A DNA stretch of 64,000 bases from Mesorhizobium_K sp040049215 (GTDB taxonomy: Bacteria > Pseudomonadota > Alphaproteobacteria > Rhizobiales > Rhizobiaceae): positions 434,001-498,000 of the forward strand of contig NZ_JBDZDN010000003.1 of assembly GCF_040049215.1 (NCBI RefSeq), read 5' to 3'. Every line of letters begins with the position of its first letter. Within the stretch, counting starts at the first letter, position 1. The notes under the pieces are model-generated. The model had not been told where the DNA came from. It was given only the letters and a program-made list of their open reading frames with translations, and did no database searches. The translations under genes and the position numbers were made by a program. Below are positions 16,180 to 25,273 of the stretch, in pieces.

Positions 16180-17324
16180 GTCCGAGGCCTTGCGAAGCGT
16201 TCCGCCAGTTTCATAAGGATGGTCATCGCGATGATGATGATCACGAGATACACCATAGCCAGAAGGGTGCCATAGCCGACATTCGAACGATCCCTGTACT
16301 CGCGGAAGATGAACGAGGTGACGGTGTCCGTCGCACCGCCCGGCCCCCCCGAGGTGATCGTGATCACGATGTCGGCGAGTTTCAGCTTGAAGATGATGCG
16401 GATGAGAATCGCGGTGATCGAGACCGGCAGCATCAGCGGGAAGGTGACTTCCCAGAAACTCTTCCACGGGCCTGCGCCGTCGACGCGCGCGGCTTCGGTC
16501 AGCTCCTTGGGAATCGCCTGCAGCCCGGCGAGGATCATGATCATCATGAACGGGATGAAGGTCCAGGCATCGAGCAGCATGATGGTGAAGCGTGCGATTT
16601 CGGGGGAGCCGAAGAAGGACGGGTTGTCCCAGCCCAGCCATCGCGCGAAGCGCGCGATGGGTCCGAACCGGACCTCCAGCATGGACTTGCCGATCATCCA
16701 GCTCACGGCCACCGGCGAAAGCATCAGCGGCAACAGAAACGCGACGCGGAAGAATTTGCGGGCGCGAATCTCGGCGTTGAGCAGCAGCGCCAAACCGAAG
16801 GCCACGGCGTATTCGACGAGGATCGCCAGGCTGAACCACACCATGTTGCGCAACGCGTTCCAGTAGAACGGGTCGCTCCACATCTGGCGGACGTTGTCGA
16901 GCCCGTTGAACTGGCGGCCCAGCGGGGATGAAAGGTTCCAGTCCGAGAACGCGATGATCAGCCCGAACAGGAGCGGGAAGACGGTGAGCGACACGACGAA
17001 CAGCGCGGCAGGCAGCACGAACAGCGTGCGCTTGCCGAGCTCGCCTCTGATCAGCACCTGGCTCCAGCACAGGCAGACCGCCCAAAGTATGTAGGCGAAG
17101 AGAGTGGGCCGCCAGGTTTGGAAACCGAACTCCGCCATGCCCAACTGCTGGAGGGTTTGAGCGGCCGCAACCAGCGCCAGGATCAGCGCCGAAATCCAGA
17201 CAATTGCACGGCCGAAGAGCTTTCGCCTGTCGGAAATGTCGTCTGCCGTGACAACGTGAAGGAGATCTCCCTGGCTCATGCTTACCCGAGGCGTATGCTT
17301 TATCTGGATTCCCTGGAGCCGCAT
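16176..17324 (-). CDS. Sugar ABC transporter permease, MalF type
   Basis: 382 residues in the long form; an ATG 15 codons in (17279) is an equally weak alternative, neither having a clear ribosome binding site. Predicted helices around residues 42-60, 75-90 and 98-125 plus the inner-membrane core with the EAA loop LTEAARVDGAGPWKSFWEVTFP. Partner of the MalG-type subunit. A strong hairpin separates it from the binding-protein gene. Confidence 0.92.
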   Translation of the reverse strand: MRLQGIQIKHTPRVSMSQGDLLHVVTADDISDRRKLFGRAIVWISALILALVAAAQTLQQLGMAEFGFQTWRPTLFAYILWAVCLCWSQVLIRGELGKRTLFVLPAALFVVSLTVFPLLFGLIIAFSDWNLSSPLGRQFNGLDNVRQMWSDPFYWNALRNMVWFSLAILVEYAVAFGLALLLNAEIRARKFFRVAFLLPLMLSPVAVSWMIGKSMLEVRFGPIARFARWLGWDNPSFFGSPEIARFTIMLLDAWTFIPFMMIMILAGLQAIPKELTEAARVDGAGPWKSFWEVTFPLMLPVSITAILIRIIFKLKLADIVITITSGGPGGATDTVTSFIFREYRDRSNVGYGTLLAMVYLVIIIIAMTILMKLAERFARPRT

Positions 17325-17344
17325 CCGGCACGGGGCTCGAAGAA

Positions 17345-17377
17345 ATCAGGGGCACGCGCTAGGCGCGTGCCCCTGAT
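17345..17377 (-). terminator. Strong hairpin between binding-protein and permease genes
   Basis: Perfect inverted repeat with 15-bp arms and a 3-nt loop: ATCAGGGGCACGCGC, TAG, and its reverse complement. On the transcribed (minus) strand it is followed by ATTTCTT, so it resembles a weak intrinsic terminator. It begins 2 bp past the stop of the binding-protein gene. Such hairpins after binding-protein genes protect the upstream mRNA and lower permease expression. Confidence 0.75.
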
Positions 17378-17379
17378 CG

Positions 17380-19026
17380 TCACATGCCTAGAGAAGCCTT
17401 GTAGAGCTTGATCTGACTCTCCCGGCCGATCTGGTCGGTGATCTTCTCCCAGGCCGCGGCAATGGCGTCGGCGGTCTCCTGGGCGGAAGCGTATTGACCG
17501 TTGATGCCCTTCACCAGCTCGTCTTCCGCGATCGAATAGTACTGGAAGATGCCGGGGATGCGCGGCTCGATCGCAGCGTTCGGGTGATTGTAGCTGTCGA
17601 GGTTCGAGCCGAGGTAGTCCTCGACGAATGCGCGGTCGTAGCCGGCAGCTTCCCACTCCTCGTACTTGAAGTGCGACTGGCGGTAGGGCTGGAAGCCCGA
17701 CGGATATGCTGCGGTCCATAGCGAGATGTCCTTGCCGCCAAGATGTGCCGCCGCGGACCACGCCGCCTTGCGCTTCTTCTCGTCGCTCGAGACGCGGCTC
17801 GTCACGTAAACGCCCCAGCCGATATAGGCCATGTTCGGCGCGAAGTTCTCCTTCTCTTCCCACGCGCCGGCCTTTGCGTTGTAAACCCGCCTTGCGCCAG
17901 GGTTGATCGAGAAGCCCACGACATCTCCGACTACCGAGGTGTCCGAAGTCCTTGCATTCGAGCCGACATCACCCCACCACGTCAGGGCCGTTCCGGTGCC
18001 GCCGAGGAACTGTGAGAACGCCGTGGCGTTCGGGTCGGCGTTCACCTGATCCGGTGGATAGGCGTTGGCCTTCACGAGGTCCATGACGTCCTGGATCGCC
18101 TGGGTCCAGGCCGGGTTGTTGACGCGCGGCTTCATCGTATCGGGATCAAACAGCCATGCCGGATCCTCGGGATGCTTGGCGTAGGCTGCTGCGCGGTCCT
18201 CGAGGAAGTAGAAGCCAAAGCCTCCCCACTGGTACTTGAGCGGGTCGATGAAGCCATAGGCCGGGGCACCCGTGAGCGGATCGGTCTTGCCCGCAAGCGC
18301 CGTGGCGAGCGCGGGGAAATCCTCCCAGTGCTTGGGCACTTCGGCCATCCCGCTGATCGAGCCGTCGCCGAAATAGTCCTTGCGGTAGGCGAAGGTGTGG
18401 CAGTCGCCGTCGATGGTGATGCGGTAGGTCTTGCCGTCCCACGTGCCGACGGGCGCCTTCAGATAATCCACGAGGTCGTCGGCCTCGATCTGCGTCGCCA
18501 CCCAGCCGGGCATCTCGTCAAGCAGCCCCTTGCTGGCGGTGTCGCCTTCGAACGGCGCGCCCATCTCGATGATGTCGAAATCGACCGTTCCGGTCGCGAT
18601 CGACTGCTGGAGGCGGGCGTTGTAGTCGGCCTGGGCGAGATCGATCCAGCTGATCTTGGCGCCGGTATAGGCCTCCCAAGGCTTCAGGAAGCCGCGGAAC
18701 AGGAAGTTGTGCAGGTTCTGGTTGTTGAGCCCCATGAAGGTCAGCTCGACGCCGGCGAATTCGCCCGCCGCTACATTGGCCTTGGTTGCGCCGAGGCACA
18801 GTTCACCGACCTTCTGCCAGTCGGCGTCGGTGGGCGAGCCCTTGCCGACCCCCGGAATCTGCAGGATCTGCGCGCGCACATCCTCCTGCGCGGCGGCCTG
18901 CCTGGTCAGCGCGCCGAGCGTGCCGGTCGAAGCGGCCGCGAGCGCGGCCATGCTGGCCGCGCCCTTGAGCATGTCGCGGCGGGTCGCCCCGGCGCGAACC
19001 AGTTGTTCGAAGATACCTACCTTCAT
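17380..19026 (-). CDS. Extracellular sugar-binding protein (Tat-exported)
   Basis: 548 residues, a large CUT1-type solute-binding protein. The N-terminus has a twin-arginine signal (TRRDMLKGAAS) and a hydrophobic stretch ending near TRQAAAQE, so it is exported folded. Body segments such as LTFMGLNNQNLHNFLF, DIIEMGAPFEGDTAS, ALTWWGDVGSNA and ANAYPPDQVNADP are typical of the large binding-protein subgroup. First gene of the operon with the two permeases; the ATPase gene is on the other strand. Sugar not identifiable; the neighbouring FucU and PfkB genes suggest a fucose- or ribose-like substrate. Confidence 0.9.
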   Translation of the reverse strand: MKVGIFEQLVRAGATRRDMLKGAASMAALAAASTGTLGALTRQAAAQEDVRAQILQIPGVGKGSPTDADWQKVGELCLGATKANVAAGEFAGVELTFMGLNNQNLHNFLFRGFLKPWEAYTGAKISWIDLAQADYNARLQQSIATGTVDFDIIEMGAPFEGDTASKGLLDEMPGWVATQIEADDLVDYLKAPVGTWDGKTYRITIDGDCHTFAYRKDYFGDGSISGMAEVPKHWEDFPALATALAGKTDPLTGAPAYGFIDPLKYQWGGFGFYFLEDRAAAYAKHPEDPAWLFDPDTMKPRVNNPAWTQAIQDVMDLVKANAYPPDQVNADPNATAFSQFLGGTGTALTWWGDVGSNARTSDTSVVGDVVGFSINPGARRVYNAKAGAWEEKENFAPNMAYIGWGVYVTSRVSSDEKKRKAAWSAAAHLGGKDISLWTAAYPSGFQPYRQSHFKYEEWEAAGYDRAFVEDYLGSNLDSYNHPNAAIEPRIPGIFQYYSIAEDELVKGINGQYASAQETADAIAAAWEKITDQIGRESQIKLYKASLGM

Positions 19027-19067
19027 GTCGTTGTTCCTCCCAGAACCTGATCAGCGGTTTCCGCGCA

Positions 19068-19165
19068 TTGACGTTCGGGTGCCCGTTCCAGTCCCAGCTC
19101 CACCGGAAAAGGTCTGGCAAATCGATGCGGATGTCTGCCGGTGCTTCCGGCAGTCCGAACGTCAA
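19068..19165. repeat. Distant 11-bp inverted repeat upstream of the binding-protein gene
   Basis: TTGACGTTCGG (19068-19078) and its exact reverse complement CCGAACGTCAA (19155-19165) are separated by 76 bp, about 7 helical turns. They lie in the divergent spacer before the binding-protein operon. They could be paired operator half-sites for DNA looping, or a chance repeat. Confidence 0.35.
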
Positions 19166-19218
19166 GACGATAGAAAGCGCCTGACACTATGGAGGAAGGC
19201 CGAACGGAGTCAACGCGA

Positions 19219-19265
19219 TGGTCCTACCAGTCGATTTGGCCAGTCGATTTGGCCAGTCGATTTGA
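19219..19265. promoter_or_regulatory. GntR-type operator followed by three tandem 13-bp repeats
   Basis: TGGTCCTACCA (19219-19229) is a perfect TGGT-N3-ACCA palindrome matching the FadR-type GntR consensus. It overlaps the first of three tandem copies of CCAGTCGATTTGG (19227-19239, 19240-19252, 19253-19265, last base A). Position is 60-100 bp before the ABC ATPase start. No GntR gene is in the window. Likely regulator-binding array; which protein binds is unknown. Confidence 0.5.
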
Positions 19266-19324
19266 GCAATGGACTTGGCCGACCCGGTTGATTAGCTTCG
19301 GCCAAAACAAGGAACGGGGGGACG

Positions 19325-20374
<1,050 letters not shown>

Positions 20375-20416
20375 CGCCCCGGCCCAATCAAATCAATATC
20401 CGGAGGAATTCGCCGA

Positions 20417-20872
20417 ATGCTGAAAAATATCCACCCGCTGCTGAACGCCGATGTGCTCCATGCACTGCGCGCAATGGGCCACGGCGACGACCTGATCATC
20501 GTCGACACCAATTTCCCGGCCGATTCGGTCGCCCGCCAGACGCAGCTCGGCAAGCTGCTTCGGATCGACAACACGACGTCCGCTGAAGCCGCCGCGGCGA
20601 TCCTCTCCGTCTATCCGCTCGACACCTTCGTCGACGACGCGGCGGCGCGCATGGAGATCGTCGGCAAGCCTAAGGAGATCCCGCCGGTCCAGAAGGAGGT
20701 GCAGAAGGTCATTGACAAGGCCGAGGGCAAGTCCTGGCCGATGATCTCGATCGAGCGCTACGCCTTCTACGAGCGCGCCAAAAAGGCCTATTGCGTGGTG
20801 CAGACCGGCGAGCGGCGCTTCTACGGCTGCTTCGCCTTCCGCAAGGGCGTCATCCCGCCGGACGCGGGTTAG
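20417..20872 (+). CDS. RbsD/FucU-family sugar mutarotase
   Basis: 151 residues, the usual size. MLKNIHPLLNADVLHALRAMGHGD at the start carries the conserved catalytic His region; QTGERRFYGCFAFRKGVI ends it. It converts anomers of fucose or ribose to speed uptake and catabolism. GGAGG 7 bp before ATG. Between the sugar ATPase and a PfkB kinase. The C-terminal YGCF and IERYAFYERAKKAY resemble FucU more than RbsD; confidence in FucU is moderate. Confidence 0.88.
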   Translation: MLKNIHPLLNADVLHALRAMGHGDDLIIVDTNFPADSVARQTQLGKLLRIDNTTSAEAAAAILSVYPLDTFVDDAAARMEIVGKPKEIPPVQKEVQKVIDKAEGKSWPMISIERYAFYERAKKAYCVVQTGERRFYGCFAFRKGVIPPDAG

Positions 20873-20878
20873 GCTGCA

Positions 20879-21805
20879 ATGCAAAAGCCGGTCGTTATCC
20901 TGGGCGTCTTCGTCGCCGACACGGCCTATAGGGCGGCGCGCGCCCCGCGCATGGGCGAAACGATCCTGGGATCGGACTTCAAGCTCGGCCCGGGCGGCAA
21001 GGGTTCGAACCAGGCGGTCGCGGCCGGCCGGCTCGGCGCCGACGTCACCTTCATCACCCGGCTCGGCCGCGATCCCTTCGCCGAGATGGCGCGGGCAACG
21101 TGGAAGGACGCAGGCGTCAAGCCGGCGGTGATCGAGACGCCGGAGAGCTATACCGGCGCCGCCTATATCTTCGTCGAGGAGACGACCGGCAACAACGCAA
21201 TCATCGTCTGTCCGGGCGCGGCGTCGCTGATCTCGCCTGATGACATCGACGCCAACGCGGCGCTGATCCGCTCGGCCGGCGTGTTCGTCACGCAATTGGA
21301 GCAGCCCATCGAAGCGGCCGTGCGCGCGCTGGAGATCGCCAGGGAAGCCGGCGTGACAACCATCCTCAATCCCGCGCCGGCCGCCAAGCTACCCGACCGC
21401 ATATACAAGCTCAGCGACTATCTGACGCCGAACGAGACCGAGACCGAGGAATTGACCGGCATCAGGGTCGAGACCGTCGACGACGCCCGCCGCGCGGCGG
21501 ACCGGCTGCTGGAGATGGGCGTCGGCACGGCGATCGTCACGCTGGGCGAGAAGGGCGCGCTGCTGCACACAAGGGGACAGTCCGAGCATGTGCCTGCCGT
21601 CAGCGCCGGACCGGTGGTCGAGACGACCGGCGCGGGCGACGCCTTCAACGGCGGGCTGGCCGCGGCGCTGGCAAGAGGATCCTCACCGCTCGATGCCGTC
21701 CGCTTCGCCTGCGCCGTGGCCGGCATTTCGGTGACGCGGCCGGGCACGGCGCCGTCGATGCCGACGCTGGCCGAGGTCGAAGCGCTCCTGCGCGAAAACG
21801 GCTAG
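20879..21805 (+). CDS. PfkB-family kinase, ribokinase-like
   Basis: 308 residues. Ribokinase features: GPGGKGSNQAVAAGRLGADV near residue 38-57, ETTGNNAI substrate/strand region, LTPNETETEEL and the anion-hole/catalytic motif TTGAGDAFNGGLAA with D as base. Phosphorylates a pentose or related sugar at O5. 6 bp after the FucU stop. It lies 7 kb from the FGGY kinase, so the region encodes two different sugar kinases. Confidence 0.92.
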   Translation: MQKPVVILGVFVADTAYRAARAPRMGETILGSDFKLGPGGKGSNQAVAAGRLGADVTFITRLGRDPFAEMARATWKDAGVKPAVIETPESYTGAAYIFVEETTGNNAIIVCPGAASLISPDDIDANAALIRSAGVFVTQLEQPIEAAVRALEIAREAGVTTILNPAPAAKLPDRIYKLSDYLTPNETETEELTGIRVETVDDARRAADRLLEMGVGTAIVTLGEKGALLHTRGQSEHVPAVSAGPVVETTGAGDAFNGGLAAALARGSSPLDAVRFACAVAGISVTRPGTAPSMPTLAEVEALLRENG

Positions 21806-21829
21806 CCGGTCGCGAGGAGCCCGGCCGGA

Positions 21830-22051
21830 CTATTTCGGCATGTTCGCCTCGACCACCGACTTGCATTGCGGGGTAAGCTGGTCGAGGTGCTTGCCGAGGC
21901 ATTCCATGATACGCCCACCGCCGGGCTGGACGCCCGGACAGTACTTCTCGAAATCGGCCTTGCAGGCTTCGCGCTCGGCAGCCGTCTGCGCCATTGCCGC
22001 GTTTGAGCACAGTGCGGCCGCCAGGCCGAGCGCTGACAGAAATATCTTCAT
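21830..22051 (-). CDS. Small exported Cys-rich-repeat protein
   Basis: 73 residues: signal peptide (ALGLAAALCSNAAMAQ, cut near AMA-QT) and a short domain with four cysteines, including CKADFEKYCPGVQPG and CLGKHLDQLTPQC, the pattern of the Cys-rich repeat family (GLG1-like) found singly in rhizobia. Good GGGAGG site before ATG. Periplasmic; function unknown. Convergent with the PfkB gene. Confidence 0.8.
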   Translation of the reverse strand: MKIFLSALGLAAALCSNAAMAQTAAEREACKADFEKYCPGVQPGGGRIMECLGKHLDQLTPQCKSVVEANMPK

Positions 22052-22255
22052 GACGATTTCCTCCCTTCAGGATGGAGCGAGCATATTCCGCATTCCGGGG
22101 TGACGTAAGGGAGCAGTGCCCGAGCGGCAACCGACGCCGTTCATCGCAGGCATTGAATGGCGAGGCGGCCTTGACTATTTTCCGGCCACGGCTACAAGGC
22201 AGCCGTCCGGCCGCGAAGGTTCGATCCTGGGGCCGACGCGAATGCTGCCCGGCAG

Positions 22256-22329
22256 TGGGGAATAGGTTAACGGTAGACCCACGGACTCTGACTCCGTTAG
22301 TCCTGGTTCGAATCCAGGTTCCCCAGCCA
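22256..22329 (+). tRNA. tRNA-Gln (CTG)
   Basis: 74 nt. Acceptor TGGGGAA pairs with TTCCCCA; discriminator G and an encoded CCA follow (22327-22329). The anticodon arm is ACGGA-CTCTGAC-TCCGT with anticodon CTG (Gln); the T arm is CTGG-TTCGAAT-CCAG. An integrase remnant begins about 60 bp downstream, so the tRNA 3' end has probably served as an attachment site. Confidence 0.97.
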
Positions 22330-22375
22330 AGCAAAATCAAGAACTTAGAGGGCATCACACTTGGCGAGGGGGCAG

Positions 22376-22397
22376 CTATGTCGCATCTATGTCGCAT
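22376..22397 (+). repeat. Tandem 11-bp duplication next to tRNA-Gln
   Basis: CTATGTCGCAT is present twice in a row (22376-22386 and 22387-22397), overlapping the stop codon of the integrase remnant. A short duplication near an integration site; possibly part of the arm-binding region of the lost element. Confidence 0.6.
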
Positions 22398-22575
22398 TGG
22401 CGGCCGACAGCAGCCGTTGCTCGGCTGCAGCGAGGGCGTCGGAATCGTCCGTTGCCGGGAACAGGTGGCCGTACACGTCCATCGTCATCGTGATCGAAGA
22501 ATGCCCCATGCGCTCCTGCACGACCTTCGGCGGCAGTCCGAGCCCGCCATGGGCCGCTTCTACCGTTACGGTCAT
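22387..22575 (-). pseudogene. Tyrosine recombinase (phage/island integrase) C-terminal remnant
   Basis: About 60 codons remain. LPPKVVQERMGHSSITMTMD followed directly by VYGHLFPATDD is the end of a tyrosine integrase; it contains the second catalytic His/Arg block (GHSS) and the nucleophile Tyr (DVYGH). The sequence upstream on this strand is not recognisable integrase, and no start or N-terminal domains remain. Lying 57 bp past tRNA-Gln and facing it, it is the scar of an element once inserted at the tRNA. Confidence 0.85.
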
Positions 22576-22995
22576 GGATAGTTCCGGACCCGATGATCGA
22601 TATGAGGAACCACGAACTCCAGCGTGATTATCGACGATGTTCGCTTTGGGGACGCTGCAGAGTTGATCTCTACCGCCGCGATGCGGCGCAAAGCGGTGTC
22701 TCAGTGTGAAATTGGTATTTCACACTGTCTGTTTGGGGGCCGACTCGGGCTGTCGGCTTACGACGGACAAGGTGCTAAGGCGGACCACAATCATTACCTT
22801 TTTCGCTATTCGAGCATTGTGAAGACACGGCAGCTGTTGCCTGGGATTGGCCCGCGACTGCGGCGGAAGCGTCGAGACCCTTTCGAGACGAATCCTTTGG
22901 GCCGCGCGCATCACTTCGGCTTGGTGCCGTCCATCGTCATTGTCTCGCTGCGAGTTAAGATTGATTTGTCATCGTCGACGGCCGTGGGAAAACCT
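22576..22995. other. Gene-free 420-bp stretch after integrase remnant
   Basis: No coding feature with motif support. It contains the perfect palindrome described at 22702-22727 and otherwise low-information DNA between the integrase relic and the 3' end of the GMC oxidoreductase gene. The long plus-strand frame starting in it is the antisense of that gene. Confidence 0.6.
22702..22727. repeat. Perfect 11-bp-arm palindrome
   Basis: CAGTGTGAAAT, TGGT, ATTTCACACTG: perfect inverted repeat with a 4-nt spacer. It is in the gene-free stretch downstream of the GMC oxidoreductase gene (minus strand). No T-run on either side, so not a classical terminator; it looks like an operator or an mRNA end-protecting hairpin. 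Confidence 0.6.
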
Positions 22996-24627
22996 TTACG
23001 CGGCCGACAGGATCATAGAAGCGGCCTTCTCGCCGATCATCACCGTTGCCGCATGGGTATTCGCACGCACAACGCGCGGCATTATCGAGGCATCCGCCAC
23101 CCGCAGCCCTCTCACGCCACGAACCCTCAGCTGCGGATCGACTACGGAATCAGCATCGCCTCCCATGCGACAAGATCCTGCGGCGTGTATATCGGACCCT
23201 GCCTTCTCACGGATGAATGCGATCATTTCCCCGTCGCTCTGGACGTTCGGGCCTGGCTGGAGTTCCGACGACACGTAAGGCTTCATCGCAGGCTGCCTCA
23301 CGATATGACGGATCAGCCGTATCCCGAACATCATCGCCCGCAAGTCATAGTCGGTCTGGAATAGGTTGAAACGAATGCTGGGCGCGACTTGTACGTCCGG
23401 CGACTTCAGCGTGACCGAGCCGCGGGCTTCAGGACAGACATGCTCCGGACTGAAGGAGAAGCCTGAGAAGGGATGCTGCTTTGCACCTTTTGCAGTGCGT
23501 TCGCCGACGCTCCAGGCCGCCATCGTGACCTGCATGTCCGGTCTGTCCAGGGAGGCGTTGCTTCGCGCATAGCCGCCAACATAGATGCCCGTTTCGGAAA
23601 AATAGCCCTTGCCGGTCAGGAGATACTGTAAGCCGGTGCCAAGCGTGCGGACCCAACTGTTTGCGATATCGTTGATCGTGATAGGCTTGATACAACGGAA
23701 CATAAGCTGCGTGTTGGTATGGTCCTGGAGATTTTGTCCCACGGATGCCCGATCTGCGACTACGCCGACGCCCGTTGCCTTGAGGTGATCGGCGGGACCG
23801 ATACCGGAGACCATCAGCAATTGTGGTGCTGCAATCGCGCCGGCGCAGACGATCGTCTCCCGGGCCTGAACGCGCAGCAGCTTGCCTTGGCGGCGGAAGA
23901 GCACACCTTCCGCAACCGTGCCGTTCAGCAGGATGCGCTCGGTCGTCGCTCCTGTGAGTATGCGCAGATTGGATCGTGATCGCGCAGGCTTCAGATAGCC
24001 CTTGGCGGCACTCCAGCGCCGGCCCTTGTGGATGTTCATCTGGTAGTAGCCGAAGCCGTCCTGGACATCGCTGTTGAAATCCGGATTGTCCTTGAGGCCG
24101 GCCTCGCGCGCCGCCGCGCGCAGTGCCTGCGGCAGTTCGCGGTCGAAGGACTGGTCTGAGACCTTCAGCGGGCCGCCTGCACCGTGAAACCTGTTCTCGC
24201 CGCGGGAATTGTCCTCGGACTTGCGGAAGAACGGCAGCACGTCCTCGAATGCCCATCCCGGACAGCCGGCTTCCGCCCAGCCGTCGAAGTCCTTGGGGTG
24301 ACCGCGGACATACATCATGCCGTTGATAGAGCTGGACCCACCTAGCACCTTGCCACGCGGCTGGTAGAGCACCCGGTTGTTGAGGCCCGGCTCAGGCTCG
24401 CTCTCATACATCCAATTGACGCTAGGATCGCTGTAGAGCTTGGAATAGCCCATCGGCAGGTGGATCCACGGGTTCCAGTCGCTGGGGCCGGCCTCGAGCA
24501 ACAGGACGCGGTGCCTGCCGCTCTCACTCAGTCTTGCTGCGATCACCGATCCCGCGGATCCCGCTCCCACGACGATATAGTCGTAGGAGTCGCCGTCCAG
24601 GGGTTGCGCTTCCGGGGTTCTCTGCAT
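22996..24627 (-). CDS. GMC-family FAD oxidoreductase (choline dehydrogenase-like)
   Basis: 543 residues. N-terminal FAD-binding VGAGSAGSVIAARLSE, GMC signature GGSSSINGMMYVRGHP (about 96-111), second signature GAIAAPQLLMVSGIGP, C-terminal active site with His in DIHAAGSCRMG and the Asn/His of RANTHAA. Oxidises an alcohol. Cytoplasmic, no signal peptide. Last gene of the VOC-RraA-GMC minus-strand operon (17 bp after the RraA-like stop). Substrate unknown; a choline or glycol-type alcohol would fit. Confidence 0.93.
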   Translation of the reverse strand: MQRTPEAQPLDGDSYDYIVVGAGSAGSVIAARLSESGRHRVLLLEAGPSDWNPWIHLPMGYSKLYSDPSVNWMYESEPEPGLNNRVLYQPRGKVLGGSSSINGMMYVRGHPKDFDGWAEAGCPGWAFEDVLPFFRKSEDNSRGENRFHGAGGPLKVSDQSFDRELPQALRAAAREAGLKDNPDFNSDVQDGFGYYQMNIHKGRRWSAAKGYLKPARSRSNLRILTGATTERILLNGTVAEGVLFRRQGKLLRVQARETIVCAGAIAAPQLLMVSGIGPADHLKATGVGVVADRASVGQNLQDHTNTQLMFRCIKPITINDIANSWVRTLGTGLQYLLTGKGYFSETGIYVGGYARSNASLDRPDMQVTMAAWSVGERTAKGAKQHPFSGFSFSPEHVCPEARGSVTLKSPDVQVAPSIRFNLFQTDYDLRAMMFGIRLIRHIVRQPAMKPYVSSELQPGPNVQSDGEMIAFIREKAGSDIHAAGSCRMGGDADSVVDPQLRVRGVRGLRVADASIMPRVVRANTHAATVMIGEKAASMILSAA

Positions 24628-24643
24628 CGGTTCCGCTCTGGCC

Positions 24644-25273
24644 CTACTTTGTATCGACTAGGTATTTGCGTAAATCGAGGAGATCGAGCGTCAGCGCGCC
24701 GGACCGCAACGCTTCTCGCATCGAGGCCTCCTGAGCTAGTCTCGTCTCCGTGCCGGCTCGCGTGCGTTCTACCAATTCTGCTGCTACCGCGCACACGCCA
24801 TCGTCGTCAGCCACGATCAGATCGCCGGTACGTATGACGACTCCGCCAACCGCTACAGGGCAACGCAGCTCGCCGGGAAAGGTCTTTGAGGCTCCCCGAA
24901 TGCACAGGCCTCGCGACCAGGCCGGGAAATTCATGCGCCGGAGTTCTGCCGCATCCCGCACGGTACCGTCGACCACCACGCCTGCAATGCCCCGGGCCAA
25001 TGCAGCCTCGGCCAGAACATCGCCAACGTAGCCGAATGCGCCGCTCTGGCCATCGACAATGAGGATGTCGCCGGCTTCGGCTTCCGCCACCGCACGATGG
25101 ACGGCCAGGTTGTCGCCATGGTCGCAGCGCACGGTGAAGGCTCGACCGGAGACTACTGCGCTGGCGACCACTGGCCGGATTTCGGAATCCAAACAGCCAA
25201 TCCGACCGCTAGCCTCGTAGACAGTTGCGGCGCCAGCGCGCCGGAAGATGTCGAGTGTTGTCGAGTCAGTCAC
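24644..25273 (-). CDS. RraA-like protein (aldolase/dimethylmenaquinone methyltransferase-fold family)
   Basis: 209 residues of the RraA fold. FGYVGDVLAEAALARGIAGV carries the Gly-Asp substrate/metal motif and VVDGTVRDAAELR the Arg/Asp pair used by 4-hydroxy-4-methyl-2-oxoglutarate aldolases. Members are either aldolases of aromatic and sugar-acid catabolism or RNase E inhibitors; the operon context supports catabolism. Overlaps the VOC gene start by 8 bp. Reaction not assigned. Confidence 0.87.
   Translation of the reverse strand: MTDSTTLDIFRRAGAATVYEASGRIGCLDSEIRPVVASAVVSGRAFTVRCDHGDNLAVHRAVAEAEAGDILIVDGQSGAFGYVGDVLAEAALARGIAGVVVDGTVRDAAELRRMNFPAWSRGLCIRGASKTFPGELRCPVAVGGVVIRTGDLIVADDDGVCAVAAELVERTRAGTETRLAQEASMREALRSGALTLDLLDLRKYLVDTK

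Noticed and set aside
22230..22255. A GGTTCGATCC T-loop-like string before tRNA-Gln
   Set aside because: The surrounding bases do not form an acceptor or T stem; it is not a second tRNA.
22624..23364. 246-codon plus-strand frame after the integrase remnant
   Set aside because: It lies over the 3' end of the GMC oxidoreductase gene, with no motif and no ribosome site.
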